Assembly: GCF_019166065.1 (NCBI RefSeq)
Contig: NZ_JAHTBN010000003.1
Coordinates: 496,001-560,000 of the forward strand
Origin: Candidimonas humi
GTDB lineage: Bacteria; Pseudomonadota; Gammaproteobacteria; Burkholderiales; Burkholderiaceae_B
Length of the DNA stretch: 64,000 nt
Direction: 5' to 3'
Of this stretch, positions 39,274-48,271 are shown piece by piece; position 1 is the first letter of the stretch; every line of letters starts with the position of its first letter. The notes under the pieces were generated by a model. It had not been told where the DNA came from, ran no database searches, and saw only the letters and a program-made list of their open reading frames with translations. The translations under genes and the position numbers were made by a program.

Positions 39274-41430
39274 ATGTTCAATAAAGTGACGAAATCGTTC
39301 CAGTACGGCCAGCATACGGTCGTGCTGGAAACGGGCGAGATCGCCCGACAGGCCTCGGGCGCAGTGCTGGTGTCGGTCGACGACACCGTAGTGCTGGCCA
39401 CCGTGGTCGCCGCCAAGAAACCCAGGGCCGGCCAGGACTTTTTCCCCCTGACGGTCGACTATGTCGAAAAGACCTACGCGGCCGGCCGTATTCCGGGCGG
39501 CTTCTTCAAGCGCGAAGGCAAGCCCTCTGAAAAAGAAACCCTCACCTCGCGCCTGATCGACCGGCCCCTGCGTCCGTTGTTCCCCGAAGGCTTCTACAAC
39601 GACGTGCAGGTCATCATCCATACCGTCTCGGTCAATCCCGAAGTCGATCCCGACATCCCTGCGATGATCGGCGCGTCGGCCGCGCTGGCCATTTCCGGCA
39701 TCCCCTTCAACGGCCCCATCGGCGCGGCCCGCGTCGGCTATGTCGACGGCCAGTACGTGCTCAACCCCACCACCGCGCAGCTCAAGGATTCGAAAATGAA
39801 TCTGGTGGTGGCCGGCACCGAAGCCGCCGTGCTGATGGTCGAATCCGAAGCGCAGCAACTGTCCGAAGACGTGATGCTGGGCGGCGTGGTTTTCGGCCAC
39901 GAGCAAATGCAGGCAGCCATCAACGCCATTCACAGCCTGGTCGCTGAGGCCGGCAAGCCCGAATGGGATTGGCAGCCCGCGCCGCGCAATGAAGCCCTGA
40001 TCGCGGCCGTTTCCGCCGCTGCCCAGGAAAATCTGAACGCCGTCTATCAGATCCGCGAGAAGCAGGCCCGCACCGCCAAGCTGCGCGAAGTCTATGCCGA
40101 CGTCAAGGCCAAGCTGGCCGAGCAGGCCGCCGCCCGCGGCGAAGCCGAGCCCGACGGCGTCGAGGTCGACAACATCCTGTTCGACCTGGAAGCGCGTATC
40201 GTGCGCGGCCAGATCCTGAACGGCGAGGCCCGCATCGACGGCCGCGACACGCGCACCGTGCGCCCCATCGCGATCCGCCTGGGCGTGCTGCCGCGCGCTC
40301 ACGGCAGCGCCCTGTTCACCCGCGGTGAAACGCAGGCCCTGGTGGTCGCTACCTTGGGCACCAAGCAGGACGAGCAGATCATCGACTCGATCATGGGCGA
40401 GCACCGCGACCGCTTCATGCTCCACTACAACATGCCGCCGTTCGCCACCGGCGAAACCGGCCGCTTCGGCGTGCCCAAGCGCCGCGAAATCGGCCACGGC
40501 CGCCTGGCCAAGCGCGCGCTGATATCGCTGCTGCCCGAACCGCAAGACTTCCAGTACACGATCCGCGTGGTCTCCGAAATTACCGAATCCAACGGCTCGT
40601 CGTCGATGGCATCGGTGTGCGGCGGCTCGCTGGCCATGATGGACGCCGGCGTGCCCATCAAGGAACACGTGGCCGGCGTGGCCATGGGCCTGATCAAGGA
40701 CGGCGGCAAGTTCGCCGTGCTGACTGACATCCTGGGCGACGAAGATCACCTCGGCGACATGGACTTCAAGGTGGCCGGTACCGTGCATGGCATCACCGCC
40801 CTGCAGATGGACATCAAGATCCAGGGCATCACCAAGGAAATCATGCAGGTGGCGCTGGCCCAGGCCCGCGAAGGCCGCATGCACATCCTGGGCAAGATGC
40901 GCGACGCCCTCGAAGGCTCGCGCACCGAACTGTCGGAATTCGCGCCGCGCATGCTTTCGGTCAAGATCAATCCCGAGAAGATCCGCGACGTGATTGGCAA
41001 GGGCGGCGCCACCATTCGCGCCCTGACCGAGGAAACCGGCACCCAGATCGACATCGCCGACGATGGCGTCATCACCATCTCCAGCGCCGATCTGGACAAG
41101 GCTCGCGAAGCCGAGCGCCGCATCAAGGAACTCACCGCCGATGTCGAAGTCGGCCAAGAGTACGAAGGCCCGGTGCTGCGCCTGCTGGACTTCGGCGCAA
41201 TCGTGCAAGTGCTGCCCGGCCGCGACGGCCTGCTGCACATTTCCGAAATCGCCAACTACCGCATCGCCAACATCAACGATGTGCTGAAAGTGGGCCAGGT
41301 CGTGCGCATCAAGGTCATCGAGGCCGACGACAAGGGCCGCCTGCGCCTGTCCATGAAGGCTATCGGCGGGATCGAAGCCCAGGGCGGCCCGCAAGGCCCC
41401 GCCACGGCAAATTCGGGAACCGCCGCCTGA
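39274..41430 (+). CDS. pnp: Polyribonucleotide nucleotidyltransferase (PNPase)
   Basis: 718 residues from ATG 39274 (AAGGA at 39260). Two RNase PH cores (about 10-145 and 320-465; for example [17 protein letters not shown] and [19 protein letters not shown]) flank an alpha-helical domain. A KH domain ([21 protein letters not shown]) and a C-terminal S1 domain ([28 protein letters not shown]) follow. It performs phosphorolytic 3'-5' RNA decay and can form the degradosome core. A strong terminator ends the unit. Confidence 0.98.
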   Translation: MFNKVTKSFQYGQHTVVLETGEIARQASGAVLVSVDDTVVLATVVAAKKPRAGQDFFPLTVDYVEKTYAAGRIPGGFFKREGKPSEKETLTSRLIDRPLRPLFPEGFYNDVQVIIHTVSVNPEVDPDIPAMIGASAALAISGIPFNGPIGAARVGYVDGQYVLNPTTAQLKDSKMNLVVAGTEAAVLMVESEAQQLSEDVMLGGVVFGHEQMQAAINAIHSLVAEAGKPEWDWQPAPRNEALIAAVSAAAQENLNAVYQIREKQARTAKLREVYADVKAKLAEQAAARGEAEPDGVEVDNILFDLEARIVRGQILNGEARIDGRDTRTVRPIAIRLGVLPRAHGSALFTRGETQALVVATLGTKQDEQIIDSIMGEHRDRFMLHYNMPPFATGETGRFGVPKRREIGHGRLAKRALISLLPEPQDFQYTIRVVSEITESNGSSSMASVCGGSLAMMDAGVPIKEHVAGVAMGLIKDGGKFAVLTDILGDEDHLGDMDFKVAGTVHGITALQMDIKIQGITKEIMQVALAQAREGRMHILGKMRDALEGSRTELSEFAPRMLSVKINPEKIRDVIGKGGATIRALTEETGTQIDIADDGVITISSADLDKAREAERRIKELTADVEVGQEYEGPVLRLLDFGAIVQVLPGRDGLLHISEIANYRIANINDVLKVGQVVRIKVIEADDKGRLRLSMKAIGGIEAQGGPQGPATANSGTAA

Positions 41431-41495
41431 AGGCGACAAGCCCCGCAAGGCGGGGCAGGGCCGCAGCAGTGCTTGCGGTTCTGCCCTTGCCGAAT

Positions 41496-41530
41496 AAAAA
41501 ACGCCACGATGGTCTCGTGGCGTTTTTTTT
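41496..41530. terminator. Strong bidirectional terminator after pnp
   Basis: A 14-bp stem (AAAAAACGCCACGA paired with TCGTGGCGTTTTTT) around a 5-nt loop, with A-run and T-run flanks. It would serve both pnp and the convergent Bug operon. Confidence 0.92.
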
Positions 41531-41653
41531 ACTGTGCTGTATCGAGCTTGTGCTCCGGTGGTGGGTCGTGGCCTGCGAAGGCTGCGCGGGCCGGCCCAGG
41601 CCTGCGCCCGCGCCACGTCGCGGCGGCTTATGCCGGCCGCGCCGTGATCACGT

Positions 41654-42721
41654 TCATTCCGGCTGGATGCCCGCCTTCTTGATGATGTCCCCCCACTTCT
41701 TCGATTCGGTGATCTGGAAGTTCATCAGGCCTTCGGGTGTGGTGTTGATCGCTTCGGCGCTGGTATTGGTGTAGTAGGTCTTGACGACCTGCGAGGACGA
41801 TGCCTTGACGAACATTTCGTGCAGGCGCTTCTGCAGTTCCGGCGAGGCGCCCTTGGGCAGATAGGCGGCCGTCCAGTAGGACATGTCGTAGCCCTTGACG
41901 CCGCTTTCGCTGACCGTGGGCACATCGGGTGCTGAGGCCAGGCGCCGCGTGCCGCTGACCGCCAGCGCGCGCAGCTTGCCGCCGTTCATTTGCGGCAGCG
42001 CGGTGGACGTGTCCGCGAACATGAAGTCTATCTGACCGCCCAGCAGGTCGACGATGGACTTGGGGTTGCTGGTGTAGGGCACGTTGACGATATCGGTTCC
42101 GGTCATCTGCTTGAGCAGTTCGCCGGCGACGCGGCTGGACGAGCTGCCGCTGCCGAAGTTCAATTTGCCGGGCGCCTTGCGGGCCGCGGCGATCAGGTCG
42201 GAGACTGTCTTGTAGGGCGACTTGGGGTTCACCAGCAGGAACATATAGCCCTTGGAGAGCAGCGTGATGGGCGTGAAGTCCTTGACCGGGTCATAGGACA
42301 GTTTCTTGAACAGGTGCTCGTCGGCGGCCTGCGTGGTGTTGGTCGTCAGCATCAGCGTGTAGCCGTCGGCCGGGGCCTTGGCCACGTACTGGGCGGCGAT
42401 CATGCCGCTGGCTCCGCCTTTGTTCTCGACCACGATCTCGGCGCCGAATTCGGTGCTCAGGGCCTGGGCGTAGGCGCGCGCTTGCTGGTCGGTGCCGCTG
42501 CCGGCGCCGAAGGGCACGACCAGCGTGATGGGCTTGCCGGGGGCGGGGTAGCTTGCCGCCATGCCGGCTCCGGCCGCAAGGCTCAGGCCCAGCCCCAGGC
42601 CGAGCGCGGCCAGGGTCCGCAAGCCGCTGCGCCGCCCGGCGCGCAAGGCTTGGGCTGTGTCAGCGGCGGCTGCGGCTGTGGTGGCTTGTCTGCGGTCGGC
42701 GCGTATCGGTGTTCGCATCAT
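41654..42721 (-). CDS. Bug/TctC-family periplasmic solute-binding protein
   Basis: 355 residues from ATG 42721 with AGGAGA upstream. A long N-terminal extension precedes the signal core (LAALGLGLGLSLAAGAGMAAS). Family blocks are PGKPITLVVPFGAGSGTD, VENKGGASGMIAAQYVA, DGYTLMLTTNT and YDPVKDFTPI. It is the last gene of a minus-strand operon with a CoA-transferase and an HMG-CoA-lyase-like enzyme, so it probably captures the organic acid those enzymes activate and cleave. Confidence 0.93.
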   Translation of the reverse strand: MMRTPIRADRRQATTAAAAADTAQALRAGRRSGLRTLAALGLGLGLSLAAGAGMAASYPAPGKPITLVVPFGAGSGTDQQARAYAQALSTEFGAEIVVENKGGASGMIAAQYVAKAPADGYTLMLTTNTTQAADEHLFKKLSYDPVKDFTPITLLSKGYMFLLVNPKSPYKTVSDLIAAARKAPGKLNFGSGSSSSRVAGELLKQMTGTDIVNVPYTSNPKSIVDLLGGQIDFMFADTSTALPQMNGGKLRALAVSGTRRLASAPDVPTVSESGVKGYDMSYWTAAYLPKGASPELQKRLHEMFVKASSSQVVKTYYTNTSAEAINTTPEGLMNFQITESKKWGDIIKKAGIQPE

Positions 42722-42769
42722 CAGGTCTCCTGTCTGGTATTCGATGGGTACTGTTGTCGTTCGTAGGTT

Positions 42770-43717
42770 TTATTGAGTGCGCCAGCGCGTCAGCGTGCCG
42801 CCGCGCATCAGCTTGCCGGGCAGCGGATGGCCCACGAGTTCTTCGGCGTAGCGCGCGCATTCGGCCAGGGCGTCCAGGTCCACGCCGGTTTCTATGCCCA
42901 TTTCCTCGCACATGAACGCCAGGTCTTCGGTGCAGATATTGCCGGCTGCGCCCTTGTGGCCAGCGAAGGGGCAGCCCCCCAGGCCGGCACAGGAACTGTC
43001 GAAGGTGTCGATGCCGAACTGCAGGCCGACCAGGGCATTGGCCATGGCCGTGCCGCGCGTATCGTGCAGATGCAGCCCCAGGCGCAGCTCGGGCCACTTG
43101 TCGCGTATGGCGCCCAGCAGCGTGGCCACGGATTTCGGGTTGGCCCAGCCCACCGTGTCGGCCAGCCGCAGTATCGGCAGTTGCAGGCCATAGCCTTCGA
43201 CGAAGTCCAGCAACTGGGCAATGCGTTCGACCACGCGGGTGGCCGGGATTTCGCCTTCCAGGTTGCAGCCGAAAGCGGTGGTGACGATGCCGCCGGACAG
43301 CGGAATATTGTTTTCGATGCAGTATTGCAGCGTGGCGCCTTGTTCCTGCAGCGATTCTTCGACATTCCTGCCGTTGTTGCTGAGGGAAAATGCATCCGAG
43401 CCACTGGTGCGCACATAGCCTTCGGTGTGCAAGGGCGTCTGCAGCGCGCGCAGCAGGCCGCGGTGGTTGAGCCACAGGCCGGTGTAATGCACATCGTCGC
43501 GCTGGTGGATGGCGCCGGCCACGTCCTCGGCGTCGGCCATGGTGGGCACGCGCCGGGGATTGACGAACGATACGCACTGGATCTCGGTCAGCCCGGTTTC
43601 GGCCAGCATTTGTATGAAGCGCACCTTGTCGGCGCTGGCGATGGGGCCGGGCTCGATCTGGAAGCCTTCGCGCGGCCCTTCTTCGTGGATATGAATACGG
43701 CGGGGCAGATCAGACAT
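42770..43717 (-). CDS. Hydroxymethylglutaryl-CoA lyase-like enzyme
   Basis: 315 residues from ATG 43717 with AGGAGA. HMGL/DRE-TIM barrel: N-terminal EEGPREGFQIE (in place of the classical EVGPRDGLQ), a metal site in LHLHDTRGTAMAN, and the Cys-containing signature GLGGCPFAGHKGAAGN near the C-terminus. It cleaves a 3-hydroxy-3-methyl-type acyl-CoA into acetyl-CoA or pyruvate and an acid. The changed N-terminal motif hints at a substrate other than HMG-CoA. It overlaps the upstream CoA-transferase by 8 nt. Confidence 0.88.
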   Translation of the reverse strand: MSDLPRRIHIHEEGPREGFQIEPGPIASADKVRFIQMLAETGLTEIQCVSFVNPRRVPTMADAEDVAGAIHQRDDVHYTGLWLNHRGLLRALQTPLHTEGYVRTSGSDAFSLSNNGRNVEESLQEQGATLQYCIENNIPLSGGIVTTAFGCNLEGEIPATRVVERIAQLLDFVEGYGLQLPILRLADTVGWANPKSVATLLGAIRDKWPELRLGLHLHDTRGTAMANALVGLQFGIDTFDSSCAGLGGCPFAGHKGAAGNICTEDLAFMCEEMGIETGVDLDALAECARYAEELVGHPLPGKLMRGGTLTRWRTQ

Positions 43718-44864
43718 GGTCTTCTCCTGTGAGATTGGGCGGCAAATCGAATTCGGTATTGTGCTGGCCCAGCCTGGGCGCCGGGCCGCGGCGTGTCGGC
43801 CGCGCGCCGTCGACCGAGAACGGCAGGGCGGTGAGCCGGAAGTCTTCGCCGGGCACTTCGCGCAGTTGCTGCAGGGCGCGCACCTGGGGGTGGTCCAGGG
43901 CTTCCGGGATGGTATGGATGGGGGCGCAGGGCACGCCGGCCGCCTCGAAGCGGGCCAGCCAGTCGGCGCGGGAACGGGCGCGCAGCCGAGGGACGATCTG
44001 CGCCAGCAGTTCGTCTTTGTTGCGCAGGCGCGCGCGGTTTGTGGCGTAGCGTTCGTCGCTGGCCCAGGAGTCGCAGTCCAGCTCGTGGGCGAACTTGGCA
44101 AACAGGCGGTCGTTGCCGCAGCACACCAGCAGCGGCGTATCGGCGGTCTCGAAGGCTTCGTAGGGAACAAAGCCTGGGTGTCCGGAGCGATGGCGCACCG
44201 GCAGCTTGCCCTCGTTGGTATAGGCATCGGCCTTCTGGCCCGTCCAGACCATGGCGGTTTCCAGCAGCGAGGCGTCGATGACGCCGCCCTGGCCCGTGCG
44301 GTGGCGCCGTTCGAGTAGCGCCAGCGCGCCGATCACCGCCCACATGCCCGTGCCCTGGTCGCATACCGAGGCGCCGGTGCGCATGGGCGGATCGTCCGGG
44401 CCGCCGTTGATGCTGGACAAGCCGCTGAAAGCCTGTACCAGGGGTTCGTATCCGGGGCGCGCCGCCATGGGCCCGGTGTGGCCGAAGGCCGAGATCGCGC
44501 AGTAGATCAGCCGCGGATGCCGCGCGCACAGAGCCGGGCCGTCGATGCCCAGGCTGGCCGTGACGCCCGGGCGCAGATTGTGCACCAGGATATCGGTTTG
44601 CGCGGCCATGCGCTCGAAGGCGGCCATGCCGTCCGCCGACTTCAGGTCTATGGTTATCGACTTCTTGCCGCAATTGAAAACGTGGAAGTTCAGGGCGTCT
44701 CCGTGGCGGAAGGCGGGCCCCATGCGGCGCGCATCGTCGCCGCCGTCCGGGCGTTCGAGCTTTACCACTTCCGCTCCCAGGTCGGCAAAGATGGCGCCCG
44801 CGAAAGGCCCGGCCAATACCTGGCCCAGTTCCAGCACGCGTATGCCTTGAAGAATTCCGCTCAT
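43710..44864 (-). CDS. CaiB/BaiF-family CoA-transferase
   Basis: 384 residues from ATG 44864. Landmarks are LELGQVLAGPFAGAIFADLGAEVVKLERP, KSITIDLKSADG, LVHNLRPGVTASLGID and the catalytic-Asp region GVIDASLLET. It would load CoA onto a dicarboxylate-type acid, giving the substrate for the lyase whose gene overlaps its 3' end. It is divergent from the LysR gene, which probably regulates it. Confidence 0.9.
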   Translation of the reverse strand: MSGILQGIRVLELGQVLAGPFAGAIFADLGAEVVKLERPDGGDDARRMGPAFRHGDALNFHVFNCGKKSITIDLKSADGMAAFERMAAQTDILVHNLRPGVTASLGIDGPALCARHPRLIYCAISAFGHTGPMAARPGYEPLVQAFSGLSSINGGPDDPPMRTGASVCDQGTGMWAVIGALALLERRHRTGQGGVIDASLLETAMVWTGQKADAYTNEGKLPVRHRSGHPGFVPYEAFETADTPLLVCCGNDRLFAKFAHELDCDSWASDERYATNRARLRNKDELLAQIVPRLRARSRADWLARFEAAGVPCAPIHTIPEALDHPQVRALQQLREVPGEDFRLTALPFSVDGARPTRRGPAPRLGQHNTEFDLPPNLTGEDHV

Positions 44865-45152
44865 CGGTTTTCGTACACTCCTTTCCCTATGCGTAGCCGG
44901 GCGGGCTTGCGGCGCATGGCCACGGCTGCCCACATGCCATTCTGGCGCCAGCCTGTTGATATGTGAATTACAATGTTTTTATAAATTTGATAACCTGAAT
45001 GGATCAATCCGCCAGGCGGTACGCGATAAAGGGCCGGCCCGGCGGCCCAAGCCGGGCGACAAAGGGGCCTGCCGAGGCTGCCTTGCCGGTGGCCGGTGCG
45101 CGTTGGCCGGCAAGGCCGGATCCGTCCAGGATACGTCCTATCGGAGCCTCCC
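44865..45152. promoter_or_regulatory. Divergent LysR-type control region
   Basis: 288 bp between the CoA-transferase operon and the lysR gene. An AT-rich patch (44955-44995) contains ATGTGAATTACA. A similar ATGTGGGAATTACA occurs in the promoter of the other CoA-transferase operon at 48991. I could not define a canonical T-N11-A operator with confidence. Confidence 0.4.
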
Positions 45153-46052
45153 ATGAGAATCAAGCTCACTTTGCAGCAGCTCGAGGCCTTCGCCATGGTG
45201 GCGACCAAGCGCAACTTCCGCGCCGCGGCGCAGGCTTTGCATGTGTCGCAGCCGGCCCTGACCCGGACCATCAAGCTGGTCGAGGGCGTGGTCGGCGCCC
45301 AGTTGTTCGACCGCGACACGCGCCACGTCAGCATCACTGCGGCCGGGGCGGAGCTCTTGCCCATCGCACTGCGCATATTGGACGACTTCAACAGCGCCTT
45401 CAGCGAACTGTCGCAATTCCTGGAAGGGCGCAGCGGTCACATTACCGTGGCCGCCTTGCCCTCGGTGGGGATCGCGCTGCTGCCCAATGCCATCGCGGCA
45501 TTTCGCCGGCAGTATCCGCAGGTCAGCTTTTCATTGCTGGAGGGGCCGGCCGAGGTGCTGCGCGGCCACGTGAACGAGGGCAGGGCGGATTTCGCCATCG
45601 GGGTACCTTCGGAGCCGGATGCCGCGCAGCGCTACCTGCCGCTGCTGGACGACCCCTTCGTATTGCTGTGCCATCGCGACGACCCGCTTGCCGCCCAGGC
45701 CTGGGCGCCATGGTCGGCATTCGCCGCGCGGCCATTCATAGCCAGCATGCCCAACAGCAGCATCCGCCCCATCACCGACGCCGTGTTCCTGCAAAAGGGC
45801 ATGCATGTGGTTCCGGCGCTGGAAGCCCCCAGCATCGCGGCCAATGGCGCGCTCGTGGCTGCCGGTCTGGGCGTGTCGGCCGTGCCGCGGCTGGCCCTGC
45901 ACCTGACCAAGAACGACGATCTGGCGCCGGTGCCGCTGCAGCGTCCCGCCGTATCGCGTTCGATAGGCCTGATCACGCGCATAGGGCGTTCGCTGTCGCC
46001 GGCCAGCCAGGCCTTCATGGACGCATTGATCGCGAGCATACGGGCGCTATGA
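45153..46052 (+). CDS. LysR-family transcriptional regulator
   Basis: 299 residues from ATG 45153 (GGAG upstream). N-terminal winged helix (LQQLEAFAMVATKRNFRAAAQALHVSQPALTRTIK) and a periplasmic-binding-like effector domain (GHITVAALPSVGIALLPNAI). Divergent placement next to the CoA-transferase/lyase/Bug operon is the classical LysR arrangement, so that operon is its likely target. Confidence 0.94.
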   Translation: MRIKLTLQQLEAFAMVATKRNFRAAAQALHVSQPALTRTIKLVEGVVGAQLFDRDTRHVSITAAGAELLPIALRILDDFNSAFSELSQFLEGRSGHITVAALPSVGIALLPNAIAAFRRQYPQVSFSLLEGPAEVLRGHVNEGRADFAIGVPSEPDAAQRYLPLLDDPFVLLCHRDDPLAAQAWAPWSAFAARPFIASMPNSSIRPITDAVFLQKGMHVVPALEAPSIAANGALVAAGLGVSAVPRLALHLTKNDDLAPVPLQRPAVSRSIGLITRIGRSLSPASQAFMDALIASIRAL

Positions 46053-46089
46053 TGGCGTCTACTCGAAGACGCAGAATCGGAGCCTGTCC

Positions 46090-46524
46090 ATGAGCGATAC
46101 CCAACAACGAGTCGCGTCCAGCTTCGCCGCGCAGGGGCTCATGCAGACCCTGGGCGCGGAACTGGTGCTGGTGGAAGACGGCGAAGTGCATATCGCGCTT
46201 GCCTTTTCGGGGCACTTGTCCCAGCAGCATGGTTTCGTGCATGCCGGCGCCATCACCAGTATCGTCGACAGCGCCTGCGGCTACGCGGCGCTGACCAAGG
46301 CGCCGCCGGGCAGCGAAGTGGTTACCGCCGAATTCAAGATCAATTTCCTGAGGCCCGCGGCGGGCGACCGTTTTCTCGCCATAGGCAAGGTGCAGAATGC
46401 GGGCAAGTCTCTTGCCGTGTGCACGGGCGAGGTCCGCGCCTTCAAGCACGGAGAGTCGGCTTACAAGGTAATCGCCCTGATGCAGGCCACCGTCGCCAAC
46501 GTCGCCTACGCCACGAAGAAATAG
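46090..46524 (+). CDS. PaaI-type hotdog-fold thioesterase
   Basis: 144 residues. The hotdog motif LSQQHGFVHAGAITSIVDSACGYAA contains the HGG/HAG-type catalytic region (HGFVHAG, then D), followed by EFKINFLRPAAG. Such enzymes hydrolyse acyl-CoA esters, often to relieve CoA trapping in acyl-CoA catabolism. It starts 37 nt after the LysR gene on the same strand. Confidence 0.88.
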   Translation: MSDTQQRVASSFAAQGLMQTLGAELVLVEDGEVHIALAFSGHLSQQHGFVHAGAITSIVDSACGYAALTKAPPGSEVVTAEFKINFLRPAAGDRFLAIGKVQNAGKSLAVCTGEVRAFKHGESAYKVIALMQATVANVAYATKK

Positions 46525-46556
46525 CGCTGGCCGGATCTCTCCGGTCTGATGGCGTC

Positions 46557-46626
46557 AATCAAGTGGCGCCGATCAAGCGGCTCCGATCAAGCGGCTCCGA
46601 TCAAGTGGCGTCGATCAAGTGGCGCC
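46557..46626. repeat. Five tandem copies of a 14-bp unit
   Basis: Units start at 46557, 46571, 46585, 46599 and 46613. The second and third are identical (GATCAAGCGGCTCC) and the others differ by one to three bases. The array lies between the thioesterase gene and the FMN reductase gene and ends 212 bp before the latter. Confidence 0.85.
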
Positions 46627-46838
46627 AGCCTCGAGCGTGCCGGCCGTGAGCCCATGGCCGTGCACGGGTGGCCGTATCCTTGCTGCCTCGCGCCTTGTCG
46701 CGCCGCAGCCCGACGGCGCCGGGATATGATAGCGCCTGGTATGCCGGAGGACGGATCCCGTTGACCGCGCAAGCGCTGCCGAAGTCCTGCGGCTTGCTCA
46801 AGGCGGCCTCGCCGCAACGATTTCATAATGGAGATGTC

Positions 46839-47405
46839 ATGTCGCTCAAGCTTCACATCGTTATTTGCAGCACCCGGCCCGGGCGCGTCGGGCCGTCGGT
46901 TGCCCGCTGGTTTCACGAGTATGCCCGCCAGCATGGCGGGTTCAATGCCGAATTGGTCGATCTTGCCGATTTCAATCTGCCGATCTATGACGAACCGGTG
47001 CATCCCCGCATGCAGCAATACGAACACGAGCACACGAAGCGGTGGAGCAAGAGCGTAGCCGCGGCCGACGCCTATGTGTTCGTCACGCCCGAGTACAACT
47101 ACAGCCCCCCGCCGTCGCTGATCAATGCCCTGGACTACGTATACCGCGAATGGAATTACAAGCCTTGCGGCTTTGTGGGCTATGGCGGCGTCTCCGGCGG
47201 CGTGCGCGCCGTGCAAATGGCGAAATTGCACGCCACTACGCTGAAAATGATGCCCATGGTAGAAGGCGTCATGGTGCCCGTGGTTGCCAGCCATATCAAT
47301 GACAGCGGCGTTTTCGGCTCGAACGAGCTGATCGACGCTTCGGCCAAAACCATGCTCGACGAACTGGTCCGCTGGGCCGACGCCTTGAAGCCCTTGCGCG
47401 CGTAA
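46839..47405 (+). CDS. NADPH-dependent FMN reductase family protein
   Basis: 188 residues from ATG 46839, with GGAG nine bases upstream. Flavodoxin-like: VICSTRPGRVGPSVARWF for FMN phosphate binding, FVTPEYNYSPPPSLINALDY, and GYGGVSGGVRAV. The family reduces FMN or quinones/azo compounds with NAD(P)H. No linked monooxygenase is visible. An open N-terminal extension to 46668 runs into the region after the 14-bp array and is rejected. Confidence 0.9.
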   Translation: MSLKLHIVICSTRPGRVGPSVARWFHEYARQHGGFNAELVDLADFNLPIYDEPVHPRMQQYEHEHTKRWSKSVAAADAYVFVTPEYNYSPPPSLINALDYVYREWNYKPCGFVGYGGVSGGVRAVQMAKLHATTLKMMPMVEGVMVPVVASHINDSGVFGSNELIDASAKTMLDELVRWADALKPLRA

Positions 47406-47506
47406 AGAGAAGTATTCGGCCGCCGCTGTTCGCGCGAATAGTGTCTATTCGTGCGGCGTGGCCGGCCATGCCTGGCCCACGCCGATAGCGGGCGAGCGAA
47501 AGAGGG

Positions 47507-47820
47507 TGGTGCCCGAGACCGGAATCGAACCGGTACGCCTTGCGGCGAGGGATTTTCTTCCCGCTACGGCTTTCGCCGCCCGCGCTTGGAGCGCGGTTCG
47601 TGGGCTGGAGCACGCCTTCACCATGGCCTTGCGGCTGTAGGTGCCCGCCGTCTGCTCTCTACACCTTCCCGGCCTTGCGGTCCGGGCTTGGCTCGGCGTT
47701 GGCTCGGATGCCGCGGCATCCAGGGCGTTCGCCGACTTTGACGGGCGTCACTTCGGGTGTTTCCCCCCGAAGGCTCAAATTGTTCAAGTCCCTTGTGTCT
47801 ACCAATTTCACCACTCGGGC
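47507..47820 (-). tRNA. tRNA-Leu(UAA) interrupted by a group I intron
   Basis: The 5' exon (47786-47820, 35 nt) starts GCCCGAGTGGTGAAATTGG and ends GGGACTT. The 3' exon (47507-47556, 50 nt) starts AAAATCCCTCGCCGC and ends with GGTCTCGGGC and an encoded ACCA. Joining them gives an 85-nt tRNA: acceptor GCCCGAG/CTCGGGC, anticodon stem AGGGA/TCCCT, loop CTTAAAA (anticodon TAA), leucine-type long variable arm and a normal T arm. The interrupting 229 nt lie between U34 and A35. Without splicing no functional tRNA could form. Confidence 0.95.
47557..47785 (-). ncRNA. Group I self-splicing intron in tRNA-Leu(UAA)
   Basis: 229 nt on the minus strand. P1: exon CUU plus intron GAA pair with UUUGAG over a CAA loop, giving the U-G wobble at the 5' splice site (47774-47788). 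P2: CUUCGGG (47766-47772) with CCCGAAG (47751-47757). P3: GCCCG (47742-47746) with CGGGC (47643-47647). P5: GGATGCC/GGCATCC. P6-like: CCCGG and CC around GCAA. P7: GAGCA (47653-47657) with UGCUC (47608-47612). P9: CCGCGC (47591-47596) with GCGCGG (47580-47585). The intron ends in G (47557), as required. There is no room for a homing endonuclease. The size is close to that of the small cyanobacterial and Azoarcus tRNA introns. Confidence 0.92.
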
Positions 47821-48271
47821 GTGGCATCGCTCCGGCCGGCTTGGCCGCGGGCGCAAAAGGCAAGATTGTGGCACGAAGTGCCGTTTCCTGCATGGCGCCT
47901 GACGGCTGTGCGTCATGACGGGCGCACGGGTATTTTAGTCGACGCACATGCCGCAGGCTTGCGCAGCGATGGGCGTTGGAGTGGAAGCAGGCGTCTTTCA
48001 TCCCGGGGCCGGCGGCAATGGCCACGATCGTAGACAGCATCTGGCGATATCGGGCGTCGAAACGGGAATCGGTTTGAGGTCTCGAAATGGATTGAAATAG
48101 GTGTAGACAAAGGTATCGACACAGGGCGTGCCGGCACCGCGCTATTTGGGTAATATATTCAGCTTGTTGTAGGGTTCGGGCCGAACCGCCGCTGGGCGCC
48201 TGACGGAAAGCGCCGGATTCTTCACGCAAGACTCGAAAGCCGATATCCAATCGCCCACAGGAAACACAGTA
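47821..48271. other. Intergenic region upstream of the split tRNA
   Basis: 451 bp between the tRNA (minus) and the membrane-protein gene (plus). It must hold both promoters. A GGCAC-TTC-GTGCC hairpin and CACAAT lie on the minus strand near 47865-47885. No supported gene. Confidence 0.4.

Noticed and set aside
47451-47741. Plus-strand coding frame over the split tRNA-Leu
   Set aside because: It is antisense to the intron-containing tRNA; its openness follows from GC content.
47557-47785. Interpretation as two tRNA pseudogene halves or an insertion sequence
   Set aside because: The exons join without loss or gain of a base, the insert starts after U and ends in G, and it forms group I helices; there are no terminal inverted repeats or target duplication.
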